Shown here: positions 16,737 to 24,782 of the stretch, one piece after another
How positions within the stretch are numbered: the first letter of the stretch is position 1
How the letters are laid out: every line of letters starts with the position of its first letter
DNA from: Thiohalocapsa sp. ML1
GTDB lineage: Bacteria; Pseudomonadota; Gammaproteobacteria; Chromatiales; Chromatiaceae
Reading direction: 5' to 3'
NCBI RefSeq assembly: GCF_001469165.1
Contig: NZ_JABX01000004.1
Span: 1 to 64,000 of the forward strand
DNA: 64,000 nucleotides
Position numbers and translations under genes: made by a program
The notes under the pieces: generated by a model
Database searches by the model: none
What the model was told of the DNA's origin: nothing
The model's input: only the letters and a program-made list of their open reading frames with translations

Positions 16737-17933
16737 TCAGCGCATCGACCGATAGACACCCGGCCGCCCGCGCTTGGCCAGCACGAGCTGCCAGACCTGG
16801 CCCTGCCGCGAGCGGAAGAAGCCCGCCGAGGCGTGCAGGTAGTATTTCCACATGCGATAGAAGACATCGTCGTAGCTCGGGCGAAGCGCGGGCCAGGCGG
16901 CGTCGAAGCGCTGCCACCAGGCCATCAGCGTCGGATCGTAGTCAGGACCGAAGTTGTGCCAGTCCTCGATGATGAAGGGGCCTTCGAGGCCTTCGGTCAG
17001 CTCCCGGGCCGAAGGGATCTTGCCGTTCGGGAAGATGTAGGCATCGGTCCAGGGGTCGGTGATCGGGACAGTGCGGCTGTTGCCGATGGTATGCAACAGA
17101 AACAGGCCGTCGTCGGCGAGCATCCGGCGCGCAATATCGAAGTAGCCCCGATAGTTGCGCACGCCGACGTGCTCAAGCATACCCACCGACGCGACCCGCT
17201 CGAAGCACCCGCCCACCTGCGCCGGCAGGTCCCGATAGTCCATGACCCGAATGTCCACCGGCAAGCCCCGGCAGCGCTCGCGGCCGAGCTCCGCCTGGCG
17301 GCGCGAGACGGTGATGCCGACCACCTCAACGCCGTGATGCTCCGCCGCATACGCGGCGAGCCCACCCCAGCCGCAGCCGATGTCCAGCAGCCGCTGGCCG
17401 GGGCTGAGCGCCAGCTTGCGGCAGATGAGGTCGAGCTTCGCGCGCTGCGCCGCCTCCAGGGTGTCCGCCTCAAGCCAATAGGCGCAGCTATAGCTCATGG
17501 TTGGGTCGAGCATGGCCTGGTAGACATCGTTGCCGATGTCGTAGTGACGCTCGCCGACGCTGAAGGCCCGCGCGCGGGACTGGCGGTTCATGAGCCGGTC
17601 CTTGAGCCAGGCGAGCGCGAAGTGAAGCCATGCGGCATGGTTCAGCCCATCGTCGAGGTCATGGCGCAGCAGCCGCGCAAAGGTCTCATCCAGCCGCTCG
17701 CTGTCCCACGCGCCCGCCATGTAGGCCTCGCCGAGGCCGAGGGAGCCGCGCCGCAGCGCCTCGCTGTAGACCCGCGCGTCGTGGACCCGGATGTCCCAGG
17801 GCCGGCTGCCGTTGATGCGCACACCAGTGGGCGCGAGCAGCCGCTCGGCAAAGGGCGGCGGCGCCGTGGCTGGCGCCTGTGGGATATAGCTCGCGCCTGT
17901 CTCGACGGTGTCGGTTCGCTGACTCGTTGCCAT
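16737..17933 (-). CDS. cfa: Cyclopropane-fatty-acyl-phospholipid synthase
   Basis: Transfers a methylene group from S-adenosylmethionine to double bonds of membrane lipid acyl chains, often in stress or stationary phase. The 398-residue product has the N-terminal lipid-binding region, then RHYDIGNDVYQAMLDPTMSYSCAYW, SAM-binding LLDIGCGWGGLAAYAAEHHGVEVVGIT, SVGMLEHVGVRNYRGYFDIA, and FIFPNG-type YIFPNGKIPSARELTE. The ATG at 17933 has GGGAG at suitable spacing; a 13-codon longer reading is possible. It lies upstream of hslO on the same strand. Confidence 0.95.
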   Translation of the reverse strand: MATSQRTDTVETGASYIPQAPATAPPPFAERLLAPTGVRINGSRPWDIRVHDARVYSEALRRGSLGLGEAYMAGAWDSERLDETFARLLRHDLDDGLNHAAWLHFALAWLKDRLMNRQSRARAFSVGERHYDIGNDVYQAMLDPTMSYSCAYWLEADTLEAAQRAKLDLICRKLALSPGQRLLDIGCGWGGLAAYAAEHHGVEVVGITVSRRQAELGRERCRGLPVDIRVMDYRDLPAQVGGCFERVASVGMLEHVGVRNYRGYFDIARRMLADDGLFLLHTIGNSRTVPITDPWTDAYIFPNGKIPSARELTEGLEGPFIIEDWHNFGPDYDPTLMAWWQRFDAAWPALRPSYDDVFYRMWKYYLHASAGFFRSRQGQVWQLVLAKRGRPGVYRSMR

Positions 17934-18063
17934 GGGCCCGGACTCCCTAACCGGCATGTGCCGGCCAGCCAATGCTTGTTGTTGTCGCCTTGATGCCGCG
18001 TGTCATGGACGCGGCGTTGTCGTGCCGCCGATAACAACGCATCGGCGCCGGTGACGCAAGCTG

Positions 18064-18111
18064 GGAGATGTGTCCGGAGATGTGTCCGGAGATGTGTCCG
18101 GAGACGTGTCA
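18064..18111. repeat. 12-bp tandem repeat (TGTGTCCGGAGA)
   Basis: Three and a half copies of a 12-base unit in the divergent spacer between cfa and the lipoprotein gene. TCCGGA inside the unit is palindromic. Confidence 0.85.
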
Positions 18112-18181
18112 TCAGAGCACTGACACGCGCAATCGATATGCCTCGGGCGGTTGCCAGTAGCGGTGCAGGATGGCTTAGGCT

Positions 18182-18670
18182 ATGCGCGTATCTCTCAACG
18201 CTGCGACCGTCAACAGAATGCCGATGAACCCAAGCACCCCATCAGCTCGCCACCACCCCGCCGGCGCCGATCTCAGCGCGCTGCCCGCCGCACTCGCCGC
18301 GCTGATGCTGGCGGCAACCCTCGCCGGCTGCGCCGCCCAGCCCGTGGTCTACGGCGGCGGCGGCGTCGCGCAGGCCGACATCGACGACTGCAAACGCCTG
18401 GCCCGCGCGGCCGGCGCCGGTGCCCAGGGCGGCCAGGTGGCGCGGGACACCGCGCTCGGTGCCGCCGCCGGCGGTGCCGCAAGCGGCGCCTGGTCCGCGG
18501 TGCGCGGCGACAGCGACGTCGGCAACCGCGCCGCTGCCGGCGCCGCCGCCGGTGCTGCGGTGGGGTTGGTGCGCGGCGTCGCACGCGGCAGCGAGCCGAG
18601 CGGCGCCTTCAAGGCCTACGTGAACCGCTGCTTGAGCGAGCGCGGCTACGACGTGGTGGGGTGGAACTGA
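18182..18670 (+). CDS. Glycine-zipper lipoprotein
   Basis: A predicted lipoprotein with a hydrophobic stretch ending in the lipobox LAGC. Downstream is a Gly/Ala-rich region (AAAGGAASGAWSA and AAAGAAAGAAVGLVRGV) with small residues every fourth position, typical of glycine-zipper proteins that insert into or pack against membranes. The mature domain ends in FKAYVNRCLSERGYDVVGWN, the C-terminal form common in small proteins of this kind. The start is uncertain: ATGs at 18182, 18218 and 18224 are all in frame, and the first has an AGGA box upstream. Specific function is unknown. Confidence 0.75.
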   Translation: MRVSLNAATVNRMPMNPSTPSARHHPAGADLSALPAALAALMLAATLAGCAAQPVVYGGGGVAQADIDDCKRLARAAGAGAQGGQVARDTALGAAAGGAASGAWSAVRGDSDVGNRAAAGAAAGAAVGLVRGVARGSEPSGAFKAYVNRCLSERGYDVVGWN

Positions 18671-18736
18671 CCCTTCCCAAAAACCCAGCACAGCGCACGG
18701 GCGCGCGAGCACCGTCGGCCCGGCGCCGGCGGGTGC

Positions 18737-19597
18737 TCAGGGCTCGCCCAGCCAGTCCCGCAGGGCCGACGCGCTGTCGAGGTCGAAGATGGCGTCGGCG
18801 AGCGCTTCCAGGCGCGCGAGCGGCAGTGCATCCAGGCGGGCCTCCAGCTCCGGGGCCAGGGGGCCGAAGCGCCGCCTGGCGAAGCGCAACAGCAGCTCCA
18901 CGGCTTCCTCCTGCCGGCCCTGCTCACGGCCGATGGCCACCAGTTCCTTGTAGGCGCGGGTCTCTTCGAATGAGGTCTCGAAACCGAGCATGGTCAATAG
19001 CTCCCGATAGTTCAGGTGGCTGAAGCGCACCGTCAGCCACGAAAAGAAGACGTCGGTCAGATGCTCGCGCACCGACGCCGGCAGCGCCGCGCTCCGGATG
19101 CGCCCGAGCGCCTGTGGCCCCTCGCGCCGCAGCCGCTCGCGATCCACCACCCGATAGGGCAGAAACACGGCGAGCAGCGGATGCCCCGGCTCGCGCCGCT
19201 CCAACGCGTCCAGGATCGGCGCCAGGTAGGCCACGCGCAACGGCGGGTCCGGCTGCTGGGACGCCGCGTACCAGGGCTCGGTGCGCGGATCGAGCCCCGG
19301 CTCGGCGAACAGGATCAGCCCACGCACCACGCGCTCCGGATGACGCTCGCCGACCAGCCCCAGCTCTACCACCGAACGATAGTAGATCTTCGTATCGGCG
19401 CGGGCCTGAAACTCGATCACCCAGACGGTCTCATCGGGCGCCTCCGGCAGCAGCACGCCGTCGGTGCGCCGGTCGAGCCCTTTGACCTCCAGGGCCTCGA
19501 AACGATACGGCCCGCGCACGCGGATGCCGCCGGTCAGGATCGCCAGGGTCTCGGCGTCGGCACCGAGCAGGGTGTAGATCTCGCGGTCGGTCTTCAT
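18737..19597 (-). CDS. Rpn/DUF2887-type PD-(D/E)XK family protein with DUF4351-like tail
   Basis: A 286-residue protein of the transposase/nuclease-like group often seen in multiple copies in cyanobacteria and purple bacteria. The N-terminal region reads KTDREIYTLLGADAETLAIL, then FEALEVKGLDRRTDGVLLPE and VWVIEFQARADTKIYYRS; the D-x(n)-E-x-Q core (WVIEFQA) is the expected nuclease motif. The last 60 residues (EEAVELLLRFARRRFGPLAPELEARLDALPLARLEALADAIFDL) match the C-terminal DUF4351-type helix pair. Biological role is not established. The ATG at 19597 gives the normal family start; the spacer upstream has an inverted repeat. Confidence 0.85.
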   Translation of the reverse strand: MKTDREIYTLLGADAETLAILTGGIRVRGPYRFEALEVKGLDRRTDGVLLPEAPDETVWVIEFQARADTKIYYRSVVELGLVGERHPERVVRGLILFAEPGLDPRTEPWYAASQQPDPPLRVAYLAPILDALERREPGHPLLAVFLPYRVVDRERLRREGPQALGRIRSAALPASVREHLTDVFFSWLTVRFSHLNYRELLTMLGFETSFEETRAYKELVAIGREQGRQEEAVELLLRFARRRFGPLAPELEARLDALPLARLEALADAIFDLDSASALRDWLGEP

Positions 19598-19704
19598 GTG
19601 GGTGTGATCGGCTGGCGTTGTCTTGATCGCCGGTCGTCGTCGAATCACGACAGCGACAACGACCCGAGACAATCTCGGCACTTGGTGAAGAATCAGACGC
19701 TTTT

Positions 19705-19786
19705 CGACTACGCAAGACACGAAAACACGCGAAAAGGACGGCCGTTGGCCGAGTACTTTTCGCGCTTTTCGCGTGTTTCGTAGTTC
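19705..19786. repeat. Long imperfect inverted repeat
   Basis: The arms contain ACACGCGAAAAGGAC and its near complement TTTTCGCGTGTTTCGTAG around a centre with GGCCGTTGGCC. It lies upstream of the DUF2887 gene and downstream of the phosphoesterase gene. It may be an extragenic palindromic element. Confidence 0.7.
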
Positions 19787-19841
19787 CTCTTTCAGTCGTC
19801 GATGGCGTCAGCGCTTTAACCCGATCTTGCTCACGCTTGCA

Positions 19842-20675
19842 CTACAAGCCGCGCAGAAACTCATCCACCGACTTCGCGAGCGTAATCTCGCCGCGCAGTA
19901 CGGCCTTCTCGTAGCGCGGGCGCCAGCCGGAGATCAGCAGCGTGGCGCGCTCCCACTCCAGATAGATGACCCGCGCGAGCGGACCGGCCTCGTCGAGGAA
20001 GCCCGAGGTCTCGAACTCTTGCGCCGCCCGCGCGCGGTCGTAGGGGACGCGCACCAGCTCCGTGTGCCAGCGCCCGCCGTGCCACGTAAAGCGGCCGTAG
20101 CTGCTGCGGACGTCGCCGTCGAAGGGCGAGCCGACGGAGCCGACGTTGACCACGTCCATGCCTTGGGTGCGGCGCTGGTGGGTCCGATGGGTGTGGCCGG
20201 CAACGAACAGCGCGACCCCCTCCGGCAGCTTGCCCACAAGGGACTCGTCCGTGGTCGCGGCGGTGATGCCGTCGCGGTTGTCGGCCAGGGTGCCGTGGGT
20301 CACATGCATCCACGCGTCTGCGCCCGGCGGGTGCAGGCAGAGATGATCCGGCCAGCCCCGTAGCCGCTCCGCCATGGGCTCCACCTGCCGCCAGGCCCAG
20401 TCCGTGAACAGGCGGAGCTCGCGCTCGCCTTCGGACTTGGGCGTGCTGGCACCGCAGCCGAGCACCCAGATCTCGTGGTTGCCGTTCACCGGCAGCCAGC
20501 CCTGCTCGCGGCGCTTCGCGTCGAACAGCGCGAGGCAGCGGCCGCTGTCCGGCCCGCGGTTGACCAGATCGCCGGCCATGACGACGAGGTCCGGCCGCCA
20601 GGCCTCGATGTCTTCGATAACCGCCTCCAGCGCGGGCAGCACGCCCTGCACGTCGGAGAAGACCGCGACCTTCAT
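19842..20675 (-). CDS. Calcineurin-like metallophosphoesterase
   Basis: A 277-residue two-metal phosphoesterase. Motifs run in order: VAVFSDVQGVLPAL at the start (metal ligand Asp8), VVMAGDLVNRGPDSGRCL, GWLPVNGNHEIWVLG, MHVTHGTLAD and FVAGHTHRTHQRR. The usual first motif is D-x-H; here the residue is Gln (SDVQG), the only departure in the metal site. The C-terminal part (WHTELVRVPYDRARAAQEFETSGFLDEAGP) is of the YfcE/diadenosine-polyphosphatase-like group. Substrate is unknown. The ATG at 20675 is at the beta-strand start as in the family. Confidence 0.9.
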   Translation of the reverse strand: MKVAVFSDVQGVLPALEAVIEDIEAWRPDLVVMAGDLVNRGPDSGRCLALFDAKRREQGWLPVNGNHEIWVLGCGASTPKSEGERELRLFTDWAWRQVEPMAERLRGWPDHLCLHPPGADAWMHVTHGTLADNRDGITAATTDESLVGKLPEGVALFVAGHTHRTHQRRTQGMDVVNVGSVGSPFDGDVRSSYGRFTWHGGRWHTELVRVPYDRARAAQEFETSGFLDEAGPLARVIYLEWERATLLISGWRPRYEKAVLRGEITLAKSVDEFLRGL

Positions 20676-20765
20676 GCTGATTGCTCCCGTTGGTGAGTGT
20701 CTACGGCATCGGAGCGGCCGAGCATGGCGCGCTCCGTGCGGCACTTTACGCGAAAGAGTTGAAGA

Positions 20766-20822
20766 AGGGGCTAGGGGCTAGGGGCTAGGAGCTAGGAGCT
20801 AGGAGCTAGGGGCTAGGGGCTA
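20766..20822. repeat. CTAG heptad array (GGGGCTA/GGAGCTA)
   Basis: Eight direct units with three GGAGCTA variants in the middle, introduced by GAAGAAGG. One of the longest arrays of this family in the window. Confidence 0.93.
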
Positions 20823-20896
20823 ACGAGCCTTCGCCTCGGACCGACGAGTCGATTGCTCATCGAAATCGCTATCGAAATCGAAATCGAAATCGAACC
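20819..20896. repeat. GACGAGTCG module with ATCG hexads, copy C
   Basis: GCTAACGAGCCTTCGCCTCG and GACCGACGAGTCG are followed by ATCGAAATCGCTATCG and further ATCGAA hexads. The same succession occurs inverted at 44080-44185 and in shorter form at 11090-11153. Confidence 0.75.
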
Positions 20897-20960
20897 GAGT
20901 GCCGAGTGCCAAGTGCCAAGTGCCAAGTGCCAAGTGCCAAGTGCCAAGTGCCAAGTGCCA
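20895..20960. repeat. AAGTGCC heptad array
   Basis: About nine direct 7-base units (first two GAGTGCC). A two-unit trace of the same text (ACCGAGTGCCCACCG) occurs at 44066. Confidence 0.9.
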
Positions 20961-21091
20961 ACCGATCCCGATCTCTGCGCCGCGGGGCAGTGAGGCGCGG
21001 GAACGGCGGAGACTCGGCAGCGCAGCACTTGCCCTCCCGTAGCCGAGCCGGAGCGGGAGCCGGGCCGGGCCGGGCCGGGCCCGGCCCGGCC

Positions 21092-21184
21092 GGAGAGCCG
21101 ACCTCCAGGTCGGCTCCGCAGTCGCGACAGCAGTACATCCCGCGCTGTGGCCGTGTTGACCTGGAGGTCAACACTCCAGTCAAG
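21092..21184 (+). repeat. ~95-bp dispersed two-hairpin element, copy C
   Basis: Identical to copy A at both palindromes; the linker differs at a few positions (GCAGTACATCCCGCGC). The minus strand of copies A and C keeps one open frame across the element with only conservative changes. Confidence 0.88.
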
Positions 21185-21297
21185 CCAAGCGCCCTGTCTG
21201 GGGTTAAGCTTGCAAATCGTGCGGGCAGCTCGCGTCCTGCCCGGTTTTTGTCTCCGCGCCGGCCTGGCCACGCGCCCCAACGCTCAAGCATCGCCCC

Positions 21298-21774
21298 ATG
21301 ACCGAAGAACACCCCGCCGCCTTCTCCGAAACCTCCGACCCGGACTGGGACATGCCGCTGACGCTGCGCATCACGCCGGGGCTTATCGTGCATGCGCTGA
21401 TGGAAAATGCCTCCGGCGTGCACACGGGCTGGGAGAGCTGCATCGACGAGGCCGCCGCGCTGTCCGAGCTCGTGGTCATGGACGACACCGGCAGCGCCGC
21501 CGTGCGGCTGGTGGAACAGGAATTTGCGGACGAGGAGGACCCGGAGGCCGCCTGGCACGACTGGGCGGTGGAGGTACGCATCGGGCGCGTGGTCACCACC
21601 GGGCATTACTCGGTGCGCTCGAACGCGCCGCCGCTCGACTGGGACTGGCACCTGCGCGAGGCCGAGCGCACCTTCGAGCGCGCCTGCGTGCTGCTCGGCC
21701 GCCGCGTGCGCCGCGGGCTCGCCATCGAGGAGCCGCTGCCGCAAGAGCTGCCGCCGCGGGCGAGCCGGCATTGA
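21298..21774 (+). CDS. Conserved-looking hypothetical protein
   Basis: A 158-residue acidic soluble protein with no family I recognise. It has no signal peptide or membrane segment. Its text shows coding character (DWDMPLTLRITPGLIVHALMENASG, LSELVVMDDTGSAAVRLVEQEFADEEDPEAAWHDWAVEVRIGRVVTTGHY), with a WDWHLREAERTFERACVLLGRR helix near the end. The next gene, a DUF6489 member, begins 35 bases after its stop on the same strand, so the two may be co-transcribed. Function unknown. Confidence 0.6.
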   Translation: MTEEHPAAFSETSDPDWDMPLTLRITPGLIVHALMENASGVHTGWESCIDEAAALSELVVMDDTGSAAVRLVEQEFADEEDPEAAWHDWAVEVRIGRVVTTGHYSVRSNAPPLDWDWHLREAERTFERACVLLGRRVRRGLAIEEPLPQELPPRASRH

Positions 21775-21809
21775 GACAGCGGAACATCCACGCAAACAGA
21801 GGAATTGCC

Positions 21810-22079
21810 ATGAAGATCCATGTCGACCTAGACATCACGCCGGACGAGATGCGCAAGCTGATGGGCCTGCCCAATGTCGAGGCCTTCCAGCAGCAGTTGC
21901 TGGACGACATCCGCGAGCGCATGCGTGCAGGGGCCGAGGGCTACGACCCGCTGAAGCTGTTCCAGCCGTATGTCGCAAGCAGCCTCGCCGGCATGGACAT
22001 GCTGCAGAAGCTCTTCAGCGCCGGGCTCAACAGCGGTGGCAGCACGCCTGCCCGCACGGGCGGCGACGGGCAGGACTGA
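21810..22079 (+). CDS. DUF6489-family small protein
   Basis: An 89-residue protein starting MKIHVDLDITPDEMRKLMGLP, with LLDDIRERMRAGAEGYDPLKLF and SLAGMDMLQKLFSAG. This is the form of the DUF6489 family, small soluble proteins of proteobacteria without assigned function. A GAGG ribosome site precedes the ATG. It is the second gene of a probable pair with the upstream 158-residue gene. Confidence 0.75.
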   Translation: MKIHVDLDITPDEMRKLMGLPNVEAFQQQLLDDIRERMRAGAEGYDPLKLFQPYVASSLAGMDMLQKLFSAGLNSGGSTPARTGGDGQD

Positions 22080-22252
22080 GCCGCGCGGGCGACCGGGCAC
22101 GCACGCCGGTCGCGCAACCCGCGGGCAAAACCTGCACGCTCGACGCGTGTTAGGCGCCGGCCGTGCCTTGAAGCTCGTGCCCGTGTCGCTCCGCCGCTAT
22201 CATCCGTGTTCGAAGAGCCAATTTTTCCCCCAGCTTTTCGGGAGACCTATCC

Positions 22253-22840
22253 GTGCCCAAGCGCGCTAATGGCCATCTGCTCTTCTTGCAGCAATTCCTG
22301 CGGCATCCGCAGCAGATCGGCTCGATCATCCAGAGCTCTGCCTTCCTGGAGCGCCGCGTCATCACCGCGGCCGACATCGCCTCGGCCGATCTGGTGATCG
22401 AGCTCGGTCCCGGCACCGGCGGCATGACCCGGGCCATGCTGGAGGTGCTGCGGCCCGACGCCAGGCTCCTCAGCATCGAGATCAACCCGCACTTTCACGA
22501 GCAGGTGAGCGCCATCGACGACGCGCGCCTCATCGCGCACCTGGGCAGCGCCACGGACATCGGCGCCATCGCCGCCTCCCATGGCCTGGGGGCGCCGCAC
22601 GCGGTCGTCTCCGGCATCCCCTTCTCGACCATGAGCCGCACGCTGGGGACGCAGATCATCGCCGAGGTTGCCGGGCTCCTGGCGGACAGCGGGCGCTTCG
22701 TCGCCTACCAGTTCAACCCCCGCGTCGCCAGCCTGGCGCGACCGATACTCGGCGTGCCGGAGGTAGGCACCGAGCTGGTGAACATCCCGCCCATGCGGGT
22801 GTTTCGTTGGGATAAGTCGGCGCGGCACCAGGTTGCGTAA
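22253..22840 (+). CDS. SAM-dependent methyltransferase (phospholipid N-methyltransferase / rRNA adenine dimethylase-like)
   Basis: A 195-residue class I methyltransferase. It opens MPKRANGHLLFLQQFLRHPQQIGSIIQSSAFLER, typical of the PmtA-like group, followed by the SAM motif VIELGPGTGGMTRAMLEVL, the acidic LLSIEINPHFHEQV, and VVSGIPFSTMSRT, the position of the catalytic (N/S)IPF-type motif. It ends around RVFRWDKSARHQVA. Start is GTG at 22253 with GGGAG upstream. Whether it acts on lipid or RNA is not decidable here; length and N-terminus favour the lipid group. Confidence 0.78.
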   Translation: MPKRANGHLLFLQQFLRHPQQIGSIIQSSAFLERRVITAADIASADLVIELGPGTGGMTRAMLEVLRPDARLLSIEINPHFHEQVSAIDDARLIAHLGSATDIGAIAASHGLGAPHAVVSGIPFSTMSRTLGTQIIAEVAGLLADSGRFVAYQFNPRVASLARPILGVPEVGTELVNIPPMRVFRWDKSARHQVA

Positions 22841-22849
22841 CCGCCGCAC

Positions 22850-22867
22850 GCTTGCAGATGAGTCAAG
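22850..22867 (+). repeat. GATGAGTCAAG dispersed element, copy 3
   Basis: GCTTGCAGATGAGTCAAG ten bases after the methyltransferase stop; a GGCCGAG array follows about 30 bases later. Confidence 0.75.
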
Positions 22868-22896
22868 TCACGGCGACAAGGCGCTTGCGGGCAACA

Positions 22897-22938
22897 GGCC
22901 AAGGGCCAAGGGCCGAGGGAGCCCTCCTCGACCCTTGG
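22897..22938. repeat. Inverted GGCCAAG/GGCCGAG array
   Basis: AGGCCAA and GGGCCGA units are followed by CCTCCTCGACCCTTGG, a shorter and less perfect hairpin of the family seen at 4108. Confidence 0.75.
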
Positions 22939-23103
22939 TTCAGTTGCACCAACGAGAGGGCTGCGCAGGACGACGCTCCCTGCCCTGGTCGGGCTGCAGG
23001 GCCATGCCGGTACGCAGCCGACGGTTGAATCGCCGCGGTGGCAGCCACCACTTCCGCGCATCCGTCAACGACCGGCCTCGTTGGAGACCCATTGGAGACT
23101 CAC

Positions 23104-24027
23104 ATGATCAAGCACCTGATGCTGCTGCTCGCGCTCATCGCCGCGGCCCCCCTCGCCGACGCCGCACCGGCCCCCGCCATCGTCGATGCCGCCTGGCTCA
23201 AGGCCAACGCCGCCGACGTGGTCGTCGTGGACCTGCAGGACCCGAAGGCCTTCGCCCGCTTCCACATTCCGGGGGCCGTGAACCTGGCCTACGACGCCTG
23301 GCGCACGCAGGCGCCGAAGGGCAACAAGGACCCCGCCGTACTCCAGTCCATGCTACCGCCGGTGGAACGGCTCGCGCCCATGCTTGGCACGGCCGGCATC
23401 GGCAACGACGACCACGTGGTGATCGCCGCCACCGGCCGGGGCGCCGGCGACCTCGCCGCAGCAGCGCGGGTGTTCTGGACCTTCAAGGTGCTCGGGCACG
23501 ACGCCGTGAGCGTGCTCGACGGCGGGCTGGTGGGCTATGCGGAATCCGGCGGGCGCCTGGTGCAGGGCACGGAGCAGCGCCCCGCGACCACCTTCACCGC
23601 CAAGCCGCGCCCGGAGCTGGCACCGGACGCCGCCGCGGTGCAGGCCTTGCTCGCCGACGGCGCGCTGCCGGTGGATGCGCGCAGCGAAGGCGAGTACGTC
23701 GGCCTGTACACCGGTGACAGTGACGAGCGCCCCGGCACCATCCCGGGCGCCAAAAGCTTGCCGCATGATTGGATCGCGGCGGACGGCTCCGGGAAACTTC
23801 GCACCGCCGGCGCTTTGCGGCAGCTCTTCGCAGCCCGCGGCATCGACCCCGCCGCGGAGCAGGTGCACTTCTGCCACAGCGGCAACCGCGCCGCGCTCAC
23901 CTGGTTCGCGGCCTATGCGCTGTTCGGCAACGAGAACGCCAAGCTCTACGACGGCTCGATGATGGAATGGGCGCAGACCGTGGACTTGCCCGTTGCCGCC
24001 GAGATCGAGCTCTGCGACGCGTGCTGA
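23104..24027 (+). CDS. Secreted tandem-rhodanese sulfurtransferase
   Basis: A periplasmic protein of 307 residues with signal peptide (MIKHLMLLLALIAAAPLADA). Two rhodanese domains follow. The first (about 25-155) has VVVVDLQDPKAFARFHIPGAVNL but no cysteine at the active loop (VVIAATGRGAG). The second (about 175-300) has the active loop HFCHSGNRAALT with the catalytic cysteine. That inactive-plus-active layout is normal for thiosulfate sulfurtransferases. In a sulfur-oxidising bacterium it could handle thiosulfate or persulfide outside the cytoplasm; this is inference. The gene is convergent with the shell-protein gene; a 16-bp repeat fills the gap. Confidence 0.88.
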   Translation: MIKHLMLLLALIAAAPLADAAPAPAIVDAAWLKANAADVVVVDLQDPKAFARFHIPGAVNLAYDAWRTQAPKGNKDPAVLQSMLPPVERLAPMLGTAGIGNDDHVVIAATGRGAGDLAAAARVFWTFKVLGHDAVSVLDGGLVGYAESGGRLVQGTEQRPATTFTAKPRPELAPDAAAVQALLADGALPVDARSEGEYVGLYTGDSDERPGTIPGAKSLPHDWIAADGSGKLRTAGALRQLFAARGIDPAAEQVHFCHSGNRAALTWFAAYALFGNENAKLYDGSMMEWAQTVDLPVAAEIELCDAC

Positions 24028-24055
24028 GTGTCAACCTGCGAGAGGGCCGGCCAGG

Positions 24056-24146
24056 CGCGCTCAGAGCCTGGTGCGCTCAGAGCCCGGCGCACTCAGAGCC
24101 CGGCGCACTCAGAGCCCGGCGCGCCCAGAGCCCGGCGCGCTCAGAG
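24056..24146. repeat. 16-bp tandem repeat (CGCACTCAGAGCCCGG)
   Basis: Six units between two convergent genes, with changes at two positions (GCAC/GCGC, CTC/CCC). Its right end contains the stop codon of the shell-protein gene. Confidence 0.9.
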
Positions 24147-24782
24147 ATGGTGCGCGATGACCGGCCGCTCGTGGCCAGAGAGGGCCTCCACCGCGGCGAC
24201 GGCCGCGGCGCCGGCCTCGTCCACGTCGGCTTCGGTTCCGGACAGCGTGAGCCGGCCGAAGGCGCCGACGGCGCGCACGTCGATGATGGTGATGTTCGCG
24301 GCCTTCTCGGCCTGATTCGCCGCGTAGACGATGTAGCCCGCCGGATCGGTCTCCAGGATGAACATGCTCTGGCCGGGCAGGATCATGGACCCGCGCCGGT
24401 TCTGGCGATTGATGAGCACCGAGTGGTCCGGCGTCATGGCCCGGATGATTTCCTTCCATGCCACACGGCACTTCTGCCGGTCGTCCTGCTCGGCATGCAG
24501 GTGCTGCAGCAGGATGCGGCCCGCCTCCAGTACGTCGCTTTGGTCGCGCTGGTGGATGACCATGGAGCCGAAGGCACGCTCCACCACCTGCTGCGCCAGA
24601 TGCACGCGGGTGGCCTTGAGCGCGATGTCCGTGAGCCGGTGGATGGCCATGCCGGGCGAGACCTCGACCCACAGGCAGGCGTCGCCGGGGATGGGCAGAA
24701 AGCCCTGCGACACCGTGGCCATGTACTCGGCGAGCTGGGGTTGCAGGGAGTCGATATAGATGTAGGTGCGGAGCTTGATCAT
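24141..24782 (-). CDS. Tandem-domain microcompartment shell protein (CsoS1D/BMC-T-like)
   Basis: A 213-residue protein with two consecutive BMC domains. Domain 1 (about 1-100) reads [45 protein letters not shown]-type [11 protein letters not shown] and [14 protein letters not shown]. Domain 2 (about 104-205) has [37 protein letters not shown] and [14 protein letters not shown]. This is the pattern of carboxysome CsoS1D, trimers that stack and have a gated pore. The Glu68-Arg69 pair corresponds to the pore-gating Glu-Arg of CsoS1D. No other shell gene, RuBisCO or carboxysome gene is in the window. The start overlaps the TAXI gene stop by four bases, so the two are translationally coupled. Confidence 0.82.
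   Translation of the reverse strand: MIKLRTYIYIDSLQPQLAEYMATVSQGFLPIPGDACLWVEVSPGMAIHRLTDIALKATRVHLAQQVVERAFGSMVIHQRDQSDVLEAGRILLQHLHAEQDDRQKCRVAWKEIIRAMTPDHSVLINRQNRRGSMILPGQSMFILETDPAGYIVYAANQAEKAANITIIDVRAVGAFGRLTLSGTEADVDEAGAAAVAAVEALSGHERPVIAHHL

Larger units (their letters stand above)
20676..21297. other. Composite repeat spacer before the 21.3-kb gene
   Basis: Contains, in order, a CTAG array with the GAAGAAGGGGCTA header (20758-20822), the GAGCCTTCGCCTC/GACCGACGAGTCG module, ATCGAAATCG hexads, an AAGTGCC heptad array, a GGGCC-rich stretch, and copy C of the ~95-bp element. It mirrors the order seen after crp. No gene is supported. Confidence 0.8.
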
